Shown here in pieces: positions 24,926 to 37,031 of a DNA stretch of 64,000 nucleotides. Position 1 is the stretch's first letter; every line of letters starts with the position of its first letter. A model generated the notes under the pieces. The model made no database searches, had not been told where the DNA came from, and saw only the letters and a list, made by a program, of their open reading frames with translations. Position numbers and translations under genes: made by a program. Source of the stretch: Rhynchospora pubera (taxonomy: Eukaryota; Streptophyta; Magnoliopsida; Poales; Cyperaceae); contig CM051461.1 of assembly GCA_028095005.1 (NCBI GenBank), forward strand, positions 166,008,574-166,072,573. Direction: 5' to 3'.

Positions 24926-25062
24926 CTGGTCGTTTTTAAGGCGCCGACCAGAGGATCCTACTCCCCCCTTCTGGAGTCTTCCATTCCAGTTGTGTTATTG
25001 CGATAACGCTGAGGCGACATAAACCTCTCCTCAAACGCACAAGCACGCTCAGTGATAAACAC

Positions 25063-26967
25063 ATGGCGCAATCCTTCGTAGCGGCAGCAAACCCTAGTCT
25101 TCTCCGGCCTTCCTTTCACCGGAGCGCCAGTCTACCTCGCCGAAGCTCCGTTCGCGTGTCAGCTCTCAAATGGGAACCCTCCAAGGTCTCTCTTTCTCTC
25201 TCTCACTTTTTCGTTGAAACCATTTAGTTCGCAGAATTTTTTGCGAGCATATAAGCCATGGTTTAATTTTGTTGTGGAATATTTGTTAGTAAAGATCAAT
25301 GGACTTAGGATTTCTTTACATTTACATTAAAAAGTATTTATATTGTACGTTTCTTTCAATTTGGTGTGAATTTGAGTGAAATGTATGTTCTTTGATTATG
25401 TCAGGTTGATCCTCAAGGTGATAGAGTGCTCGCTCGTCTCGAACAAATCCCTGATGTAATTTCTCTTTCTTTTAGTATTGCTATTTCATTTTTTTTTAAT
25501 GACTAACAATCCTGAAAAGAACCCTTGGGAATTAGTAAGGATTTGATTTGTTTTACGAAATTTGTTGGTGTATAACAAAGGATTATCCAGCTGACATGTT
25601 GTTTAACAATCAAAACAAAGTGTTCCGACAACTGTGACATCCAACAAATATCTTAGAAAAATAAAAAAGGGGAGACACATTATTATTCAGATATCATGTG
25701 TATCAATTTGTGCTGTTTGAAAACTGGTTGGTCGTGCATCAAATAATTTGAAAAATTGGCACTCATTGATGTTTGGTCAATTGACCAAATTGTATTATCT
25801 AGATCTTCAATGACAAAAAGAAATCTTAACCTCAATAGTCTGTATTATCTTCTCTATAAGCATATAAAAGATTTATTGCATTTTCACCTTATTTTCATGA
25901 GAATCAAGAGCTTGGAAAATCAACATCCAAAATAGTCCACATTATTGGATTTTTGCACGCTACATCGTAATGTCATATTTTGTTTTATTTGTGTCTGTAT
26001 AGAAGAAGCAACATAAATCACATTGTGCGGTTTTATTTTGACATTTTTGAGTCTTATTGTGTTATTAAATGGAGGCATTTGAACCCTGTTCTTTGAGTAA
26101 ATAGCTTGATGAAAGAGAGGCTATTCTAAGGCTCTATTGAGGGTCAAGTATCTAAAATGGTAAAATAACTCTGAAAAGTAGTATATCACTAAAATGCCAT
26201 ACTGCTCCTGTTTCTTTCACCTAAAATACTGTGTACTGGCCAAATCTTTTGCAATTGAGGTTGTAATACTCTTTGGAATTCTGTAGAAATCTGCTGGAGG
26301 AGTCCTGTTGCCTAAATCAGCAGTCAAGTTTGAGAGATACCTCATGGGTGAGGTAAGGACTTTATGTTTGCCTCCTTTATCTGCTCTTAACTTCTGATTT
26401 GTATTTTTCATTTTTGACATGGCATCTTGTATTCAGATCTTATCAGTAGGTGCTGATGTTAGCGATGTTGGAGCTGGGAATAAGGTAAATTGTTTACTAG
26501 TTATGTTCTCATAGTTTTGTAAGAACAAGCTTGAAGAAAACTGAAGCTTTGTAAGTTATATATATATATTTTTTATATCTTTTTGGTTTAATGTTGGCTG
26601 CTGATGTCCTTTTTTGTACAGGTATTGTTCTCGGATATCAATGCCTATGAGGTACTTGATCTTTATCAATTGTTGGTTTTGAGTTTAAAATTTCTAATAT
26701 GATGATATTCTACATAGGCATAATTTAACTATAATTTATAAAAGAAAAATTACACAACGGTAGCAAAATCTGGATAGTGAGAACTAATACAGGTGCCCAA
26801 TCTGTGTGGCTTCAATATAGATTGTTGTATTTTTTTTTATCACTCACTTCCCTTTTAAGTGAAGATATAAATAAAATAGTATATCATTGTTATTGCAGGT
26901 TGATCTTGGAACAGAGGAGAAGCATGCATTTGTTAATTCAGAAGATCTACTAGCTGTTGTGGAGTAG
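25063..26967 (+). CDS. CPN10: Chloroplast 10-kDa chaperonin (GroES family), six exons
   Basis: Exons 25063-25185, 25405-25455, 26287-26352, 26437-26484, 26622-26651 and 26899-26967, all GT-AG and all phase 0, give 128 residues. Residues 1-35 are rich in S, R and A without acids, as in a chloroplast transit peptide. The mature part starts LKWEPSKVDPQGDRVLARLE and continues KSAGGVLLPKSAVKFERYL, GNKVLFSD and a C-terminal acidic LAVVE, closely following the single-domain chloroplast Cpn10 of Arabidopsis (139 residues). The protein caps Cpn60 in the stroma and helps fold plastid proteins. The GroES mobile loop (around the second-third exon join) is present. This start is the only ATG that gives a transit peptide. 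A Mutator-like element ends 88 bp upstream of the two-base-wide ATG context and splits the promoter. Confidence 0.95.
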
Positions 26968-27393
26968 AATTGTCTCAATTTTGTAGTTGAATTGTTATTT
27001 TTCTGTGTCGGTTTATCGTTGAATGAAAATAGAGAACTATTTTTAGTTGATGGAGATTCAACTCCCATGATTGACGCTGTCACAACCGAAAACGGTGGTT
27101 GAAATAGTTTATTTATTTGCTGGAGAGATACTTGCATTCTATGGTTATTGGTTATTAATAATCCTGTTGGTAATTCGTTACATCAGCCTCTACTTGTTTG
27201 TCTCAGAAAAAGAGAGATGGGAAAAAAATATTCTTTTGTCGGGATCTATGAATTAGCAGGATATATTAATGGATGATTGCAAATTATTTATTTTGCCTGC
27301 GCTGGATATTGTTGTTTGACAGCTCTGGTACCCTACTCAACAATTATCGATACCATTTTGCATCGGAAATATAAACTATTTCAGTATTTATGT

Positions 27394-27525
27394 AGCCTTC
27401 GTTTGGATACGTTGAGAAGTAGGAAGCGTTGAAGAAGGGAAGAAAAAAAAATTATAAATAATTCAAACTCTTCACAAAATTACACACTTTTCAATACTTC
27501 TTCCCTTCTTCCCACACCTATATAT
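27394..27525. mobile_element. Truncated Tourist-like MITE
   Basis: The left end AGCCTTCGTTTGGATACG and the core TTCAAACTCTTCACAAAATT with CTTCTTCCCTTCTTCCCACA match the intact copy at 30896-31044. The right terminal repeat is missing after CACACCTAT. It lies about 430 bp downstream of CPN10. Confidence 0.7.
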
Positions 27526-28165
27526 TGCTTAATTACCTAGTAAAATGCTGGCAAGCATGCCCTCTGATAATCCCTGTACTGTTAAATGTACATTAACTAG
27601 TTCATAATTTCATATTGGAGGGGATCTCGAATAATTGATTCGACTTTCTTTTAGCTGACCAAAATTGGTGCAAGCCGAAGTTCATGAATCCTTTCTTAGC
27701 TTGGAGTTTTTCATGTGGCACCTTACTCTTTTTTTCTTTTTTGAACTTTGAATATTTTGAATATTAACATATGGTCTCTTCTCACCACAAAACAATTAAT
27801 TCTCCGTTATACAAGGATTGCGGAAGAAAAAAAGTCTGTATCGTTTACAGCACTTTATGGTGATAACACGAGGACAGCTCATATTTTATGGTGTTATGAA
27901 GAGATCTGCCTAGAGGCCAGAGCCACTGAAATCTTAATCCAGGCGGTTTCAACCTTACAGCTGTTATGTTATTAACACCAATTTGATGCTTCGACAAGGA
28001 ACAGTACTGGGATTGACAGTACAATAAACGCAATGTATTATGTATATAACTGGTATAGCTACATCTACAAAAAATAGAAAAAAAACAAAAAGAAGAATAA
28101 TTACTAGAATGAATACAAAGAAAAAAAAAGGGAAAAAAAATGAAAAAGAAAAACTTAATGCTAAT
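27526..28165. other. Intergenic DNA between CPN10 and the first peroxidase
   Basis: The two genes converge here. An A-rich stretch (28070-28160) lies beside the peroxidase stop and would form its 3' end region on the minus strand. No further gene was seen. Confidence 0.5.
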
Positions 28166-29663
28166 TCAATTTATTCTTCTACAATTTCTTCTAATCTGCC
28201 CTCGCCTACCAGTGAGCACCTCAACTCTGCCAAGCTTGACCAAGGCCTGAGTGAACAAACTTGGGAAGTCTGTTGCGTTGGCCAAAAGATCAACCATCCA
28301 CCCGGTTGACCCATCATGTGTGAGCGCCTGATCAATAGGCAAAATGCCTTTGTTGTTCATGAGTTGCTTATAGTAGTTGTTGTCAATTGAGAGAGCACTC
28401 GATGGATCGTCGAGATATACATAACTGTTGTCTGCCTGGCCCATTGGGCAGTAGTGGTTTCGGAGGACATTCATATAGGATGGGTTCATGGAGGGGTCAG
28501 GCTCGCTTGTGCCCATGTAATTGTAGAGGCGATCATTGATTACTGAGCAATGACACACTCCAACTGTGTGAGCACCTGAAATGATAGTGCAGTTAATTAG
28601 TAAAAAATGGGAAGGTTTACTATCAATAGACATTTTAATTTTGAGCAAATTTTGAATATTCTGATTAATGTCAAGTGATAGAGCAAAAGATATACGGTTG
28701 AATCGCCTGATTGTGACTGAGGTAAGCTGCCAAACCATTTTGGAGGATGTATTGATGATAAAAATGATGCCATACTTTGTATAATTAAAAGAAACTTATA
28801 TTCAAATTAATCACGCAAGCAAATATAACATGGCTGTCAATAGCGGTGGAGTTACCTAAGAGAAGAACCATGTCAAATGGATTAAGACCTTTAGACCCAA
28901 AGAACTGAATTGCATTTGAAACAGATATGTCTGGTGATGGTAGATTTACATTGGAAGCAAGTGAGACCAAACTATCCCTTCTGCCCATCTGTACCTGAAA
29001 TGGAGGTGATCCAGCCTGATACATTCAAATGTCCAGACAAACAAATGCACAATTAGATAGGCAAAACTAAAATTGACAAGCAAAAAAACTAATATATTCA
29101 AAGAAGAAAAGTAATTTAATAAGAAAAGAAATGAAAGATTGGTATTGGCATGTTAATTGTGAGCTTAATTACCAAAACAGTAGCATCTCTGGTTGCAGCA
29201 ATAATGATATCAGAACAGGAGACAACACCGGGGCATACTGCTTCCAGTACCACTTTTATTTGGTCAATCAAGTCGTACCCAAACACGCTCAGGTTCGGAC
29301 TCGCAGTTTTCTCACTGTCTGGGCCATCTAACAGTATTGATGCATCACAGCCCTGTCAAGCAGAAATACAATAGCTCATTACAAAAATGAATATAACAGT
29401 ACACAATTAGCATTTGTTGCTAAGAAAAATAAAATTGTTACATTTACAGCGCAATCATGAAATTGCAACCGAAGGAGACCCGCAACAATCTTCGGGTCTG
29501 TTGTGAAGCTGTTTTTGACAATACTTTGTATGATTGCCTCTACATTGTGCTGCCCACATCTACCATTGTAGAAGTTGTACCGCAGCCTGCCATGACTAAC
29601 AGCTACCAGATTAAGTACAAGTATTGCTAGTAGTGTTGTCTTGAGAGCTTTTGAGCACTTCAT
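28166..29663 (-). CDS. Class III secretory peroxidase, copy 1
   Basis: Exons on the minus strand: 29663-29442, 29352-29173, 29015-28856 and 28575-28166 (323 residues), GT-AG throughout; the classic three-intron layout of plant class III peroxidases. Residues 1-25 form a signal peptide (KTTLLAILVLNLVAVSHG). The distal pocket has Arg65 and His69 in LRLQFHDCAVN, followed by GCDASILLDG across the first intron; the proximal haem ligand is His190 in LLGAHTVG. All eight conserved cysteines can be placed. The first donor is taken as AAT|GTAACA because it restores the spacing HDC-AVN-GCDAS seen in the family. The enzyme uses hydrogen peroxide to oxidise phenolics in the cell wall; the individual substrate cannot be told. 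Oddity: Phe after HDC is replaced by Ala. Confidence 0.95.
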
Positions 29664-29790
29664 CTTTTTCCTTTTCTCTTTTATTCCTGTTGGCCCTGCT
29701 TTCTCCCTCCTTTTCTTTCTGTTGTTCTGGTAAAGAAAGAGGGAGATAGAGAGAGCAGGGAAGTCTGTGACTGACAGACGAGAAGAATTA

Positions 29791-29800
29791 TATTTATATA
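29791..29800 (-). promoter_or_regulatory. Putative TATA box of peroxidase copy 1
   Basis: TATATAAATA on the minus strand, about 128 bp upstream of the start codon, the only well-placed TATA motif before this gene. Confidence 0.6.
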
Positions 29801-29829
29801 GTGTGAGACAGAACACAGAAAGGACGGTT

Positions 29830-30890
29830 TCAGTTAAACCCTAGAATGGGCGGGCGGTTTAGTAAATCTATTTAGCGGCTTTTCTGGTCTTGGGGCTGCT
29901 GGTCAACGATGATTTTTTTATCGTCAATTAATGATGAGATGCAAGGATCCCATGCATTTAAATTTTGCCAAAAGTGTGGCAATATATCCAATTATTTTTG
30001 CTCAAAACTTGGTCTACTTTATCTATTTTAATTATTTTCCACAGTCTTCTTTTTCGAAATAACAACTTTTTATTATATTTAATAATATGCATCTAAAGTA
30101 TGCTTGGATTGCCCTGTAATAGCACTAGATTAATACCAGTTAGTGGTGTTATTCTTAATTAGATGCGTTCAAATTATTATTTTTTTTCTTTCTTCAAAAT
30201 ATTGTTTAGTATTGTTATACTAAATATTTTGTAAGAATAGTGCAATTAGCTATTTTTGTGTTAATGTTACTCTGGATCTTGCAATATAAATTATGTACTC
30301 ATCGAAATAGTTAAAGCAAAGCACTACCCATACAATTTTTAAATTAACGCTTTCTTGTACTATTTTGCTATACTAACCCAAATATTGCTGTTGTACTATT
30401 TTTTTTTATTATCCAAATGCGCCAGAGCTTTGCTAATCGGTAGAAATATTAATGATCTAGATTTGAGTTAATTTATGCTTGTAAAATGATGTCTAGTAAT
30501 GCAAGATTTCGGATGTATATTTGTGAAACAAATTCATAATTTAGCTAATTAGTGTGTAAATTAGGGAAGTATCCACACCGGTAGAATAAAACCAACAAAA
30601 CATTTATATCAAGTAATCATTAAAATTAGTAGGCACGATATTCAAGTTGATACATATAGTACGGATTACGAGAATTTTGACAGGTAGACTAACAAGACCT
30701 AACAATGGTACAGTTATTAGTGAATCCATACCAGTAATAGTACTTACTAGTTAGTGACCTTTTAAATGGAATCTGATCACCTGATGCCGCGAAAAAAGTC
30801 AATACAAATCAAATTTATATATACCTCGGAATTGTTGTGCATGCTATGGCTAAACTCCTTACACATGGCTAGAATTCGTCTATACTCTTG
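29830..30890. other. AT-rich intergenic DNA, nothing recognised
   Basis: Upstream region of peroxidase copy 1. No gene or bounded repeat seen. Confidence 0.45.
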
Positions 30891-30895
30891 CCTTA

Positions 30896-31044
30896 GGGTG
30901 CGTTTGGATGAGAGAAGAAGAAGAGGAAGAAGGAAGATGGGAAGAAAAAAATTTATAAACAATCCAAACTCTTCACAAAATTATACACTTCCCAATACTT
31001 CTTCCCACTTCTTCCCTTCTTCCCACACCTATCCAAACGCACCC
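30896..31044. mobile_element. Tourist-like MITE with TTA target duplication
   Basis: Ends GGGTGCGTTTGGATGAG and the inverse CTATCCAAACGCACCC, flanked by TTA on both sides (30893-30895 and 31045-31047), the hallmark of PIF/Harbinger Tourist elements. 149 bp. The core AACAATCCAAACTCTTCACA with polypyrimidine CTTCTTCCC repeats defines the family. The frames that cross it are shadows. Confidence 0.92.
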
Positions 31045-31049
31045 TTAGT

Positions 31050-31905
31050 CTAGATAAGTAGAATATGAGATACCCTTTCTGTCAAAAATGAAAGCAAATT
31101 TTCATTGGGTTTTTTGTAAGTTCTCTCTTTGACCAAACTTCAAAGCATGGCACGCTTCTTTTCCTCAAAAAGTAGAACAATTTAAATCCTTAATTAGCTC
31201 CAAAGATTCCTCCACGATGCCTACGCAAGTACGCATCAATATTTCTTCTTACAGTTTTAAGTTTTTGGTGTTAAATTTCTGAGCTTTAAACATATTTCAA
31301 ACGGGTTGACTGTTATTCTATATTCGTTATGAATGTTGCTTCATGCAGGTTGGGTATTATACTAATACTATATATCATATCTACAAGTTGAGTATTATAC
31401 CATGGGAGCTATTATATCAGAAAAAAAGGTCACTCATTGAATATATGATTGTTTGTTTTAAATTTTAAACGATATACTTCATTAAAAAGAAAATAAATAT
31501 TATTACATAAAATCTCATGTTTTATTTCTATGTGCTTGTGCAAATTAGTGACGAATAAACATCGTGCATATTCCCTCTCTAATATCATATTATTATTATT
31601 TATTATTATTATTGAGTTATGATTTATACTTCACTCCTGCGAGTTGATAAGATTATAAATAAAATATATATATAGTCACTATGACTGTATAAAGATTGAA
31701 CAGAATACCCAAACTATTCCCACTTGAGTTTGAATCGACCAGTTCCCATTGGCTGAATACAATTTACAAATTTATTTATTTATTTTTGCATTACCAGTGT
31801 CCACTTGCGATCACGTTGAGAAATAAAAAATTCATATTTTTAATGCATAGCAGAAAATGTGACCCAGTTGAATTATTCAAAATTATGAATAGATGGAAGA
31901 TTAGA
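31050..31905. other. AT-rich intergenic DNA, nothing recognised
   Basis: Includes a short ATT-type tract (about 31590-31613). No gene seen. Confidence 0.45.
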
Positions 31906-31907
31906 TG

Positions 31908-32130
31908 TTTTTTTTTTTTGTAGGTCAGGTGGCGATTGCCACTCCAACAATTGTATTAAGTAAGAAAAGATGTTACAAGAGTTACAAGATATAAGGAAGA
32001 AGAAAAGAGAGAGGAAAAAAGAAAGAAAAGTGAAAAGACATAACTAACCTAAAAAAACAAAAAGAGAAATAAAAGAAATGGAAAAAAGAAACAGCAGAGG
32101 TGAAGACAGAGCCTACAAAATTCTTTTCCA
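31908..32130 (-). mobile_element. Possible 3' end of a LINE-type retrotransposon
   Basis: Read on the minus strand, the segment ends in GTGGCAATCGCCACCTGACC followed by a short A-run (the T-run at 31909-31920), preceded by CTTACTTAATACAATTGTTG. Short hairpin-like ends with a poly(A) tail are usual for plant LINE 3' regions. There is no readable reverse transcriptase. Boundaries on the right are not clear. Confidence 0.35.
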
Positions 32131-34450
32131 AGCCTTGATGGTATGTGGCACTTTACAACGAAAAATGCAATCCATCTGGTTACTGTACTTAGTACTTACT
32201 TTTCTACATTTTTCTTTAGAAAATGATGTATTGGATATTGTGATTCTTCTCAATAGTTTTTTGTTATTTGAGTTAGCCCAATAATAACACGAATAATTGC
32301 GCTCTCTCATGCCACAGAGAACCCGGAACGGAATAATTTATTCAGACTTTGGTTCGAGCAGTTTGAAATCCTACTAATTAGTGACAGATAGTGAAATGAT
32401 TAAATTAATGGATTAGTCGTAAAAGCTCATCAATTGCACGTAGTGCTATCTTAATGCTTTCATCTTGGCACATGATGTGCGTGTACGAAGGGAGAAGGTA
32501 ACCAAAGAAAAACGTAGCCTCACGAGTACGATAATGTTTTCGATTTTTCTAGAAGTACTATTTTTAGATACATTAGTTTTTAAAAATGTCATTTGGTATA
32601 CAGTAATACAGTATACTCTGTTCTTGAAATATTAAAATTGATTGTGCTACTGATAAACTGGAATATTGTATTGAATCGTACCAGTTTATACGGGAGTTCA
32701 TTATACATTTTTGAACTTGATGTTTTATTTTCCAATTATTATTTAATTGAGAGAAAAGGAGAATAATATTTATTCCATCGTTTGAAAAAGTGTATGTATG
32801 TCTCTAGTTATTATCCATGTCTGTTTTTATCTGGAGAATTATTTTAAAATTCTTGTAGAATAACCAATTAATTTGTTCATCTTTTACCTCATTTATCTCA
32901 CGAGTTATCTTAAAAGTTTTTATATCAAATAGTCGCATCGATCAAATTACTTTTTTAATGAATACGAGACATAATTTATATGCTTCAACTCGTGCTAGTT
33001 TTCCTAGTCAGTTCGCATCTTTATGAGTAAAAACTATTTTTCTGTGCAGCCCCACACTATCGACAATTCTTTGCAAACCGAAGGTTCCTCTCTTGACACT
33101 TATTAAGTACCAACCTAGCATGTGATTGTAACCAAATTTATGTGTTTTGGTTTCAATTTTCAAAGAAATGCTCATTCAATTATTAAATAATGAAATTTTG
33201 AAATGTGAGACGGAAGTTCATATATGGGCCTCTTTCAGATATCCCAAATAAATAAAATCTGGTAAGTCCATGAAGGATAATTGGTATTCAGATATCCTAT
33301 CTACCATCCATAAATTCTGCCATTCCTGCCATCCTCGCACCCAGCCCAGTATTCTCTCCGTATTCACGTCTGGTGCATATGATCTCTCATTCAAATATCT
33401 CTCGCTCAGATTTCTCTCAGACCAAACCTCTCTCATCCATATCTATACTTAATTACGCTGACCTCCTTAGTGCAACCTCGACAACCAAAATCAGGTCAAT
33501 CTGATTGAAATTTAGATCATGTAAATCACATAATTCACTAGAACGGTCCGTTAAGTCATTCCAGATGTTCACTACTTAACTGCACAACTAATCCTGCTAT
33601 CCTTCTGTCTCGATCTTAAAAGTTTTGCAATTTGCACAACTTAAATTTTGATCACGCAGGGGATATTTTTGGTCTACATTCACAGTCAATATTTAAGTTG
33701 AGGTCATGGTACGGAACAGTGAAAAAAATCAAAATAAAAAGGATCAAAACAATTCATTTAACAGCTCTAGTTCTATGTATTATTCAGATTATTGATCCAG
33801 TGATCGTCTCAATTTAATCTTGCTAGAGGTAATAAAGACTCTATCTTGTTTTTTATGCCAGCAAAATACTGGCAACATCAAGTCTCTTTCATGACAATAA
33901 TCAAATCTCTTATGAGACAGCTCAAAATTAACATCAAGAAACCAGCCACCTATATTATACAGGTGATCAATTTCGACGATTTGATTGGCATTAGGTGACT
34001 CAGTGTTTAGAACCTAAACCTCCACGCATAGCAGAAGAACCGATTAAAATAGATTATTTATTTTTATTTCTGCCGTATATTAATTAAAACCTCCTAAAGA
34101 GTGCAAAACATAAATTTGCAAATTGTATAGATATTTCAGCATCAAAATTTGTGCTAGGTGGTCATGCATGCTCCCCAGCAACATGGTGCTGGGAGATGAC
34201 AAGCACTCTGTTGGGATGGGTAACCATCTCCTAACCGTTATATTACATTTTGTGATGGCCAAGTCAAGCAAATCATGTTTAAATTCGATCCACTTTTCTT
34301 AGATTGATAAGTATTTTGACCAAATTTTTTATTTTTTACTTTTACTGAAGCATCTTGTGCATCTACACCTACGGTTACATGTGGCAGCTTAATTAGTATC
34401 TCAACTTTTATATACGGTATCTTCCGGTTACCAAAACATTAGAAATTTAA
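32131..34450. other. AT-rich intergenic DNA, nothing recognised
   Basis: Only short frames without family signatures. No bounded repeat could be defined. Confidence 0.45.
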
Positions 34451-34456
34451 AAAAAA

Positions 34457-34812
34457 GATAAATGTTAGAGTCAAATGCATTCGATACTTGAGTCCGTTAA
34501 ACGCGATCGGATCTTAAGTTTTAAGATTATAACGGTCAATTTGAACCGCTAATTTGTTATATATAGTGAAATTTTCTTGGAAATCAAATTTTAAATTTTT
34601 ATGAACTTTTTTACAATTTGTTTTGAATTTTAGAAAAATTCTTAATCTAATTAGTTATGGATCCTCCAATTTTGAAAAATATGAAAAAGTAATAAAAAGT
34701 TTTGAAAAAAAAATATAAAATTTGATTTAGATCAAATTGAGCCAGTTCGGATAGGTCATTTGAAATTTTAATTTTTGAATCTAGGATCGGGTTTGACTCT
34801 AGCATTATTCTT
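34457..34812. mobile_element. Long inverted-repeat MITE (probable Mutator type), degenerate
   Basis: Ends ATAAATGTTAGAGTCAAA and TTTGACTCTAGCATTATTCT are inverted repeats, with further pairing inward (GGTCAATTTGAACC against GATAGGTCATTTGAAATT). The centre is the A/T-rich fold-back also seen in the elements at 40570, 41459 and 55377. Target duplication unclear. Confidence 0.55.
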
Positions 34813-34859
34813 AAAAAAGTATATTAAAAAGTTCGAGGGAAATCTATTTCTTATTGTTT

Positions 34860-36935
34860 TTTTTTTTTTTTGCAGGAAAGGTTTCTTGTATAAAGCATAT
34901 TAAAAAATGTTGAACTAGCAGATACATATCACATATTAGTGATGTAGACATGGTTTAGCAACATTCAACAAGAAATATCATTTGGAATATTAAGTGTTAG
35001 AATATTCATCTAGAAATAGGTAAGGTATTATATTTATATGAATAAAAGCGGACCATACTAAGTCCTCGTCAAAATTATATTAAACCTGACAATACCCAGG
35101 ACATAATTAAGACACAGTTGTTAGCGCATGAAAAACTTGATTAGCTGTGACTCACGAATTTATAACTAACAAAAAAGAATAATAAATCAATTATATTATT
35201 ATTGGCTTAGAGATATAATATTTAACCTAGTTAATAAGAATTTGAATCTAATTACAATGCATTAATATGAACATGTATTCTCATATAATTATAAAAATAA
35301 CAATAATTAAAAAAAAATAATAGGCATAACTTATAAATTTAGTTGTGGTTATTTGGTTATTCAGGAGATGCATGGTTGTACAAATATCACATATTCACAT
35401 ATTTAGAACGAGATATGAACTTTTCTGACCATTAGTTCGTTAACATCAAAGCACTTATTATCTACAAAATAAAATATCATTATATAGATATTTTGTTAAG
35501 TTTTGTTAACAATTATGAGTTATGGCGGTAATACAGAGACAGTTTTACAAATCTCACACACTTGTGTATGAGTGCCATATTTATTAATAATAAATATTTA
35601 CAATTATATTTATTCGGTAACAATAACTGATTTAATGTTAATAACTAATGATCCAAAAAAAATGTACGCCAGCTAGGCGGGACACTTATTTCCCTTAGTA
35701 CACGAACTGTTCCTTTTGTTTCAATGTACCAGCTCTCTTTGATCTTGGCATCAAAATTTGGTAGATTCATGATGTTTTTTTAATATAATTATATAATAAA
35801 GATCAAGTCTCTAATCTTATTGTTTATTTATATTGAAAACAGATACAAAATTGTATTAGAAGGAAATAACTCCAACAAAAAATAAACATGAAATATAATA
35901 AGTTACATGTATTGTAAAACTTGTTAATCTATACTGCTTATAAAATCACACGTAAAATGGTCATAACAATTTCAAAGGGGTCTAAACAATTGTTATATCA
36001 ATTATGAACCATTGATTTGCGTAATTTGGTCAGATGTGTGGTTTAGATGTTGATTTTAGATGAAGGTCAGACTCTTTGACAGCAAAGAGTCATGTAGTGT
36101 TAACAATTTATTTTTTTTTTAAAAATATCCACCTATATTTAGAAGATTCAACTAGATAATTTTATATTTTCTAACATTATTATGTTTTTTATTTGCTCAA
36201 ATATTGAGGCATGTTTTGCTAGTCAAATAAAAGAAAATCAGAGTAATATTCGAAAGATCCTAATTTATCTCCCTGACTCCCTCTCTTCACAGGATGAAAA
36301 GGCCAATCGTAATTTGAAAATGTCATGTGCAACAATATGGTGAATGATTATGAAGAATAAAATACAACGGTTTAGCTAGCCTTTATATTATTTCGTAAAA
36401 TTTATATGTTTCACATCCATAGAATACAACGGTCTAGTCGATTTTAAAAATAGTAACATCCATATATCCGTATGTTATTCAACTTTATGTACCTTCTGGC
36501 CAATTACTGATTAGATGATATATGGCTCGTACATTTGGAATTGGTTTTGTGATTGTCTTTGACTGCGGTAATAAGCAGTCCACATTAGTCTACCGGCATT
36601 TATATCCAAAAGCAAAAAAAAAAAAAAGTCAATCCACATTTCTTGTTGAAGAGTTCTCTTTTAATAAAAAAATTCTGTAAATTAAAGAGAGCATAGCTGC
36701 TTGTTAACCAAAATTTTTGAATTTTCTGAAGGGTTCAACACAGGAGGATCGATACAAGCTGGGACGCAGACCCGGAATTGGCAATTGAACAAAAAACGTG
36801 ATCTCCATGACACTTGCGACGTGCTTACCTTCACATATCCCCTGGAAATGGTCACCAAATTTTATTGGAGCAAAAGTAATGCTGGAAAACTGGATTAAAA
36901 AGACTATCATAATTAATGCTCCCTACCAACCTTCT
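34860..36935. other. AT-rich intergenic DNA before peroxidase copy 2
   Basis: No gene seen. A frame at 36701-36898 has no domain and overlaps the promoter region of the peroxidase. Confidence 0.45.
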
Positions 36936-36939
36936 TGCC

Positions 36940-36946
36940 TATAAAT
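36940..36946 (+). promoter_or_regulatory. Putative TATA box of peroxidase copy 2
   Basis: TATAAAT 86 bp before the start codon, in the context GCCTATAAATTGGG, a normal distance for a plant core promoter. It suggests the copy kept its promoter despite its odd protein. Confidence 0.65.
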
Positions 36947-37031
36947 TGGGGGCTGCAAGTGTTCTTTTTCCCATCACCTCAAGGCATCTTCTCTACTATA
37001 GTTAACAAGGTCTAAATAAGCCAAGTTAACT

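Larger units (their letters stand above)
22860..24964. mobile_element. Non-autonomous Mutator-like element (Pack-MULE candidate)
   Basis: Ends GGAGTCGGATCCTCTGGTCG and the inverse of GGAGTAGGATCCTCTGGTCG; the inverted repeat continues for about 50 bp through AAAACGACCAGGTGGTCGTTT with few mismatches. An exact 10-bp target duplication CCCCTTCTGG lies at 22850-22859 and 24965-24974. No transposase is encoded. GC-rich gene-like sequence lies at 22980-23420 and 24450-24900. On the minus strand the latter keeps a 135-codon frame (24925-24518) and, after a frame change, a further helical 60-codon stretch (to 24373). An AT-rich zone with repeated ACAAGC and GATTTACAA words lies between (24060-24420). 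Cargo plus long inverted repeats fits a gene-fragment-carrying MULE. Confidence 0.88.

Noticed and set aside
29131..29374. Plus-strand frames over peroxidase copy 1 exon 2
   Set aside because: Shadows of the minus-strand peroxidase exon at 29173-29352.
30766..31053. 95-codon plus-strand frame
   Set aside because: Most of it lies inside the Tourist-like MITE at 30896-31044 and reflects its purine-rich arms.
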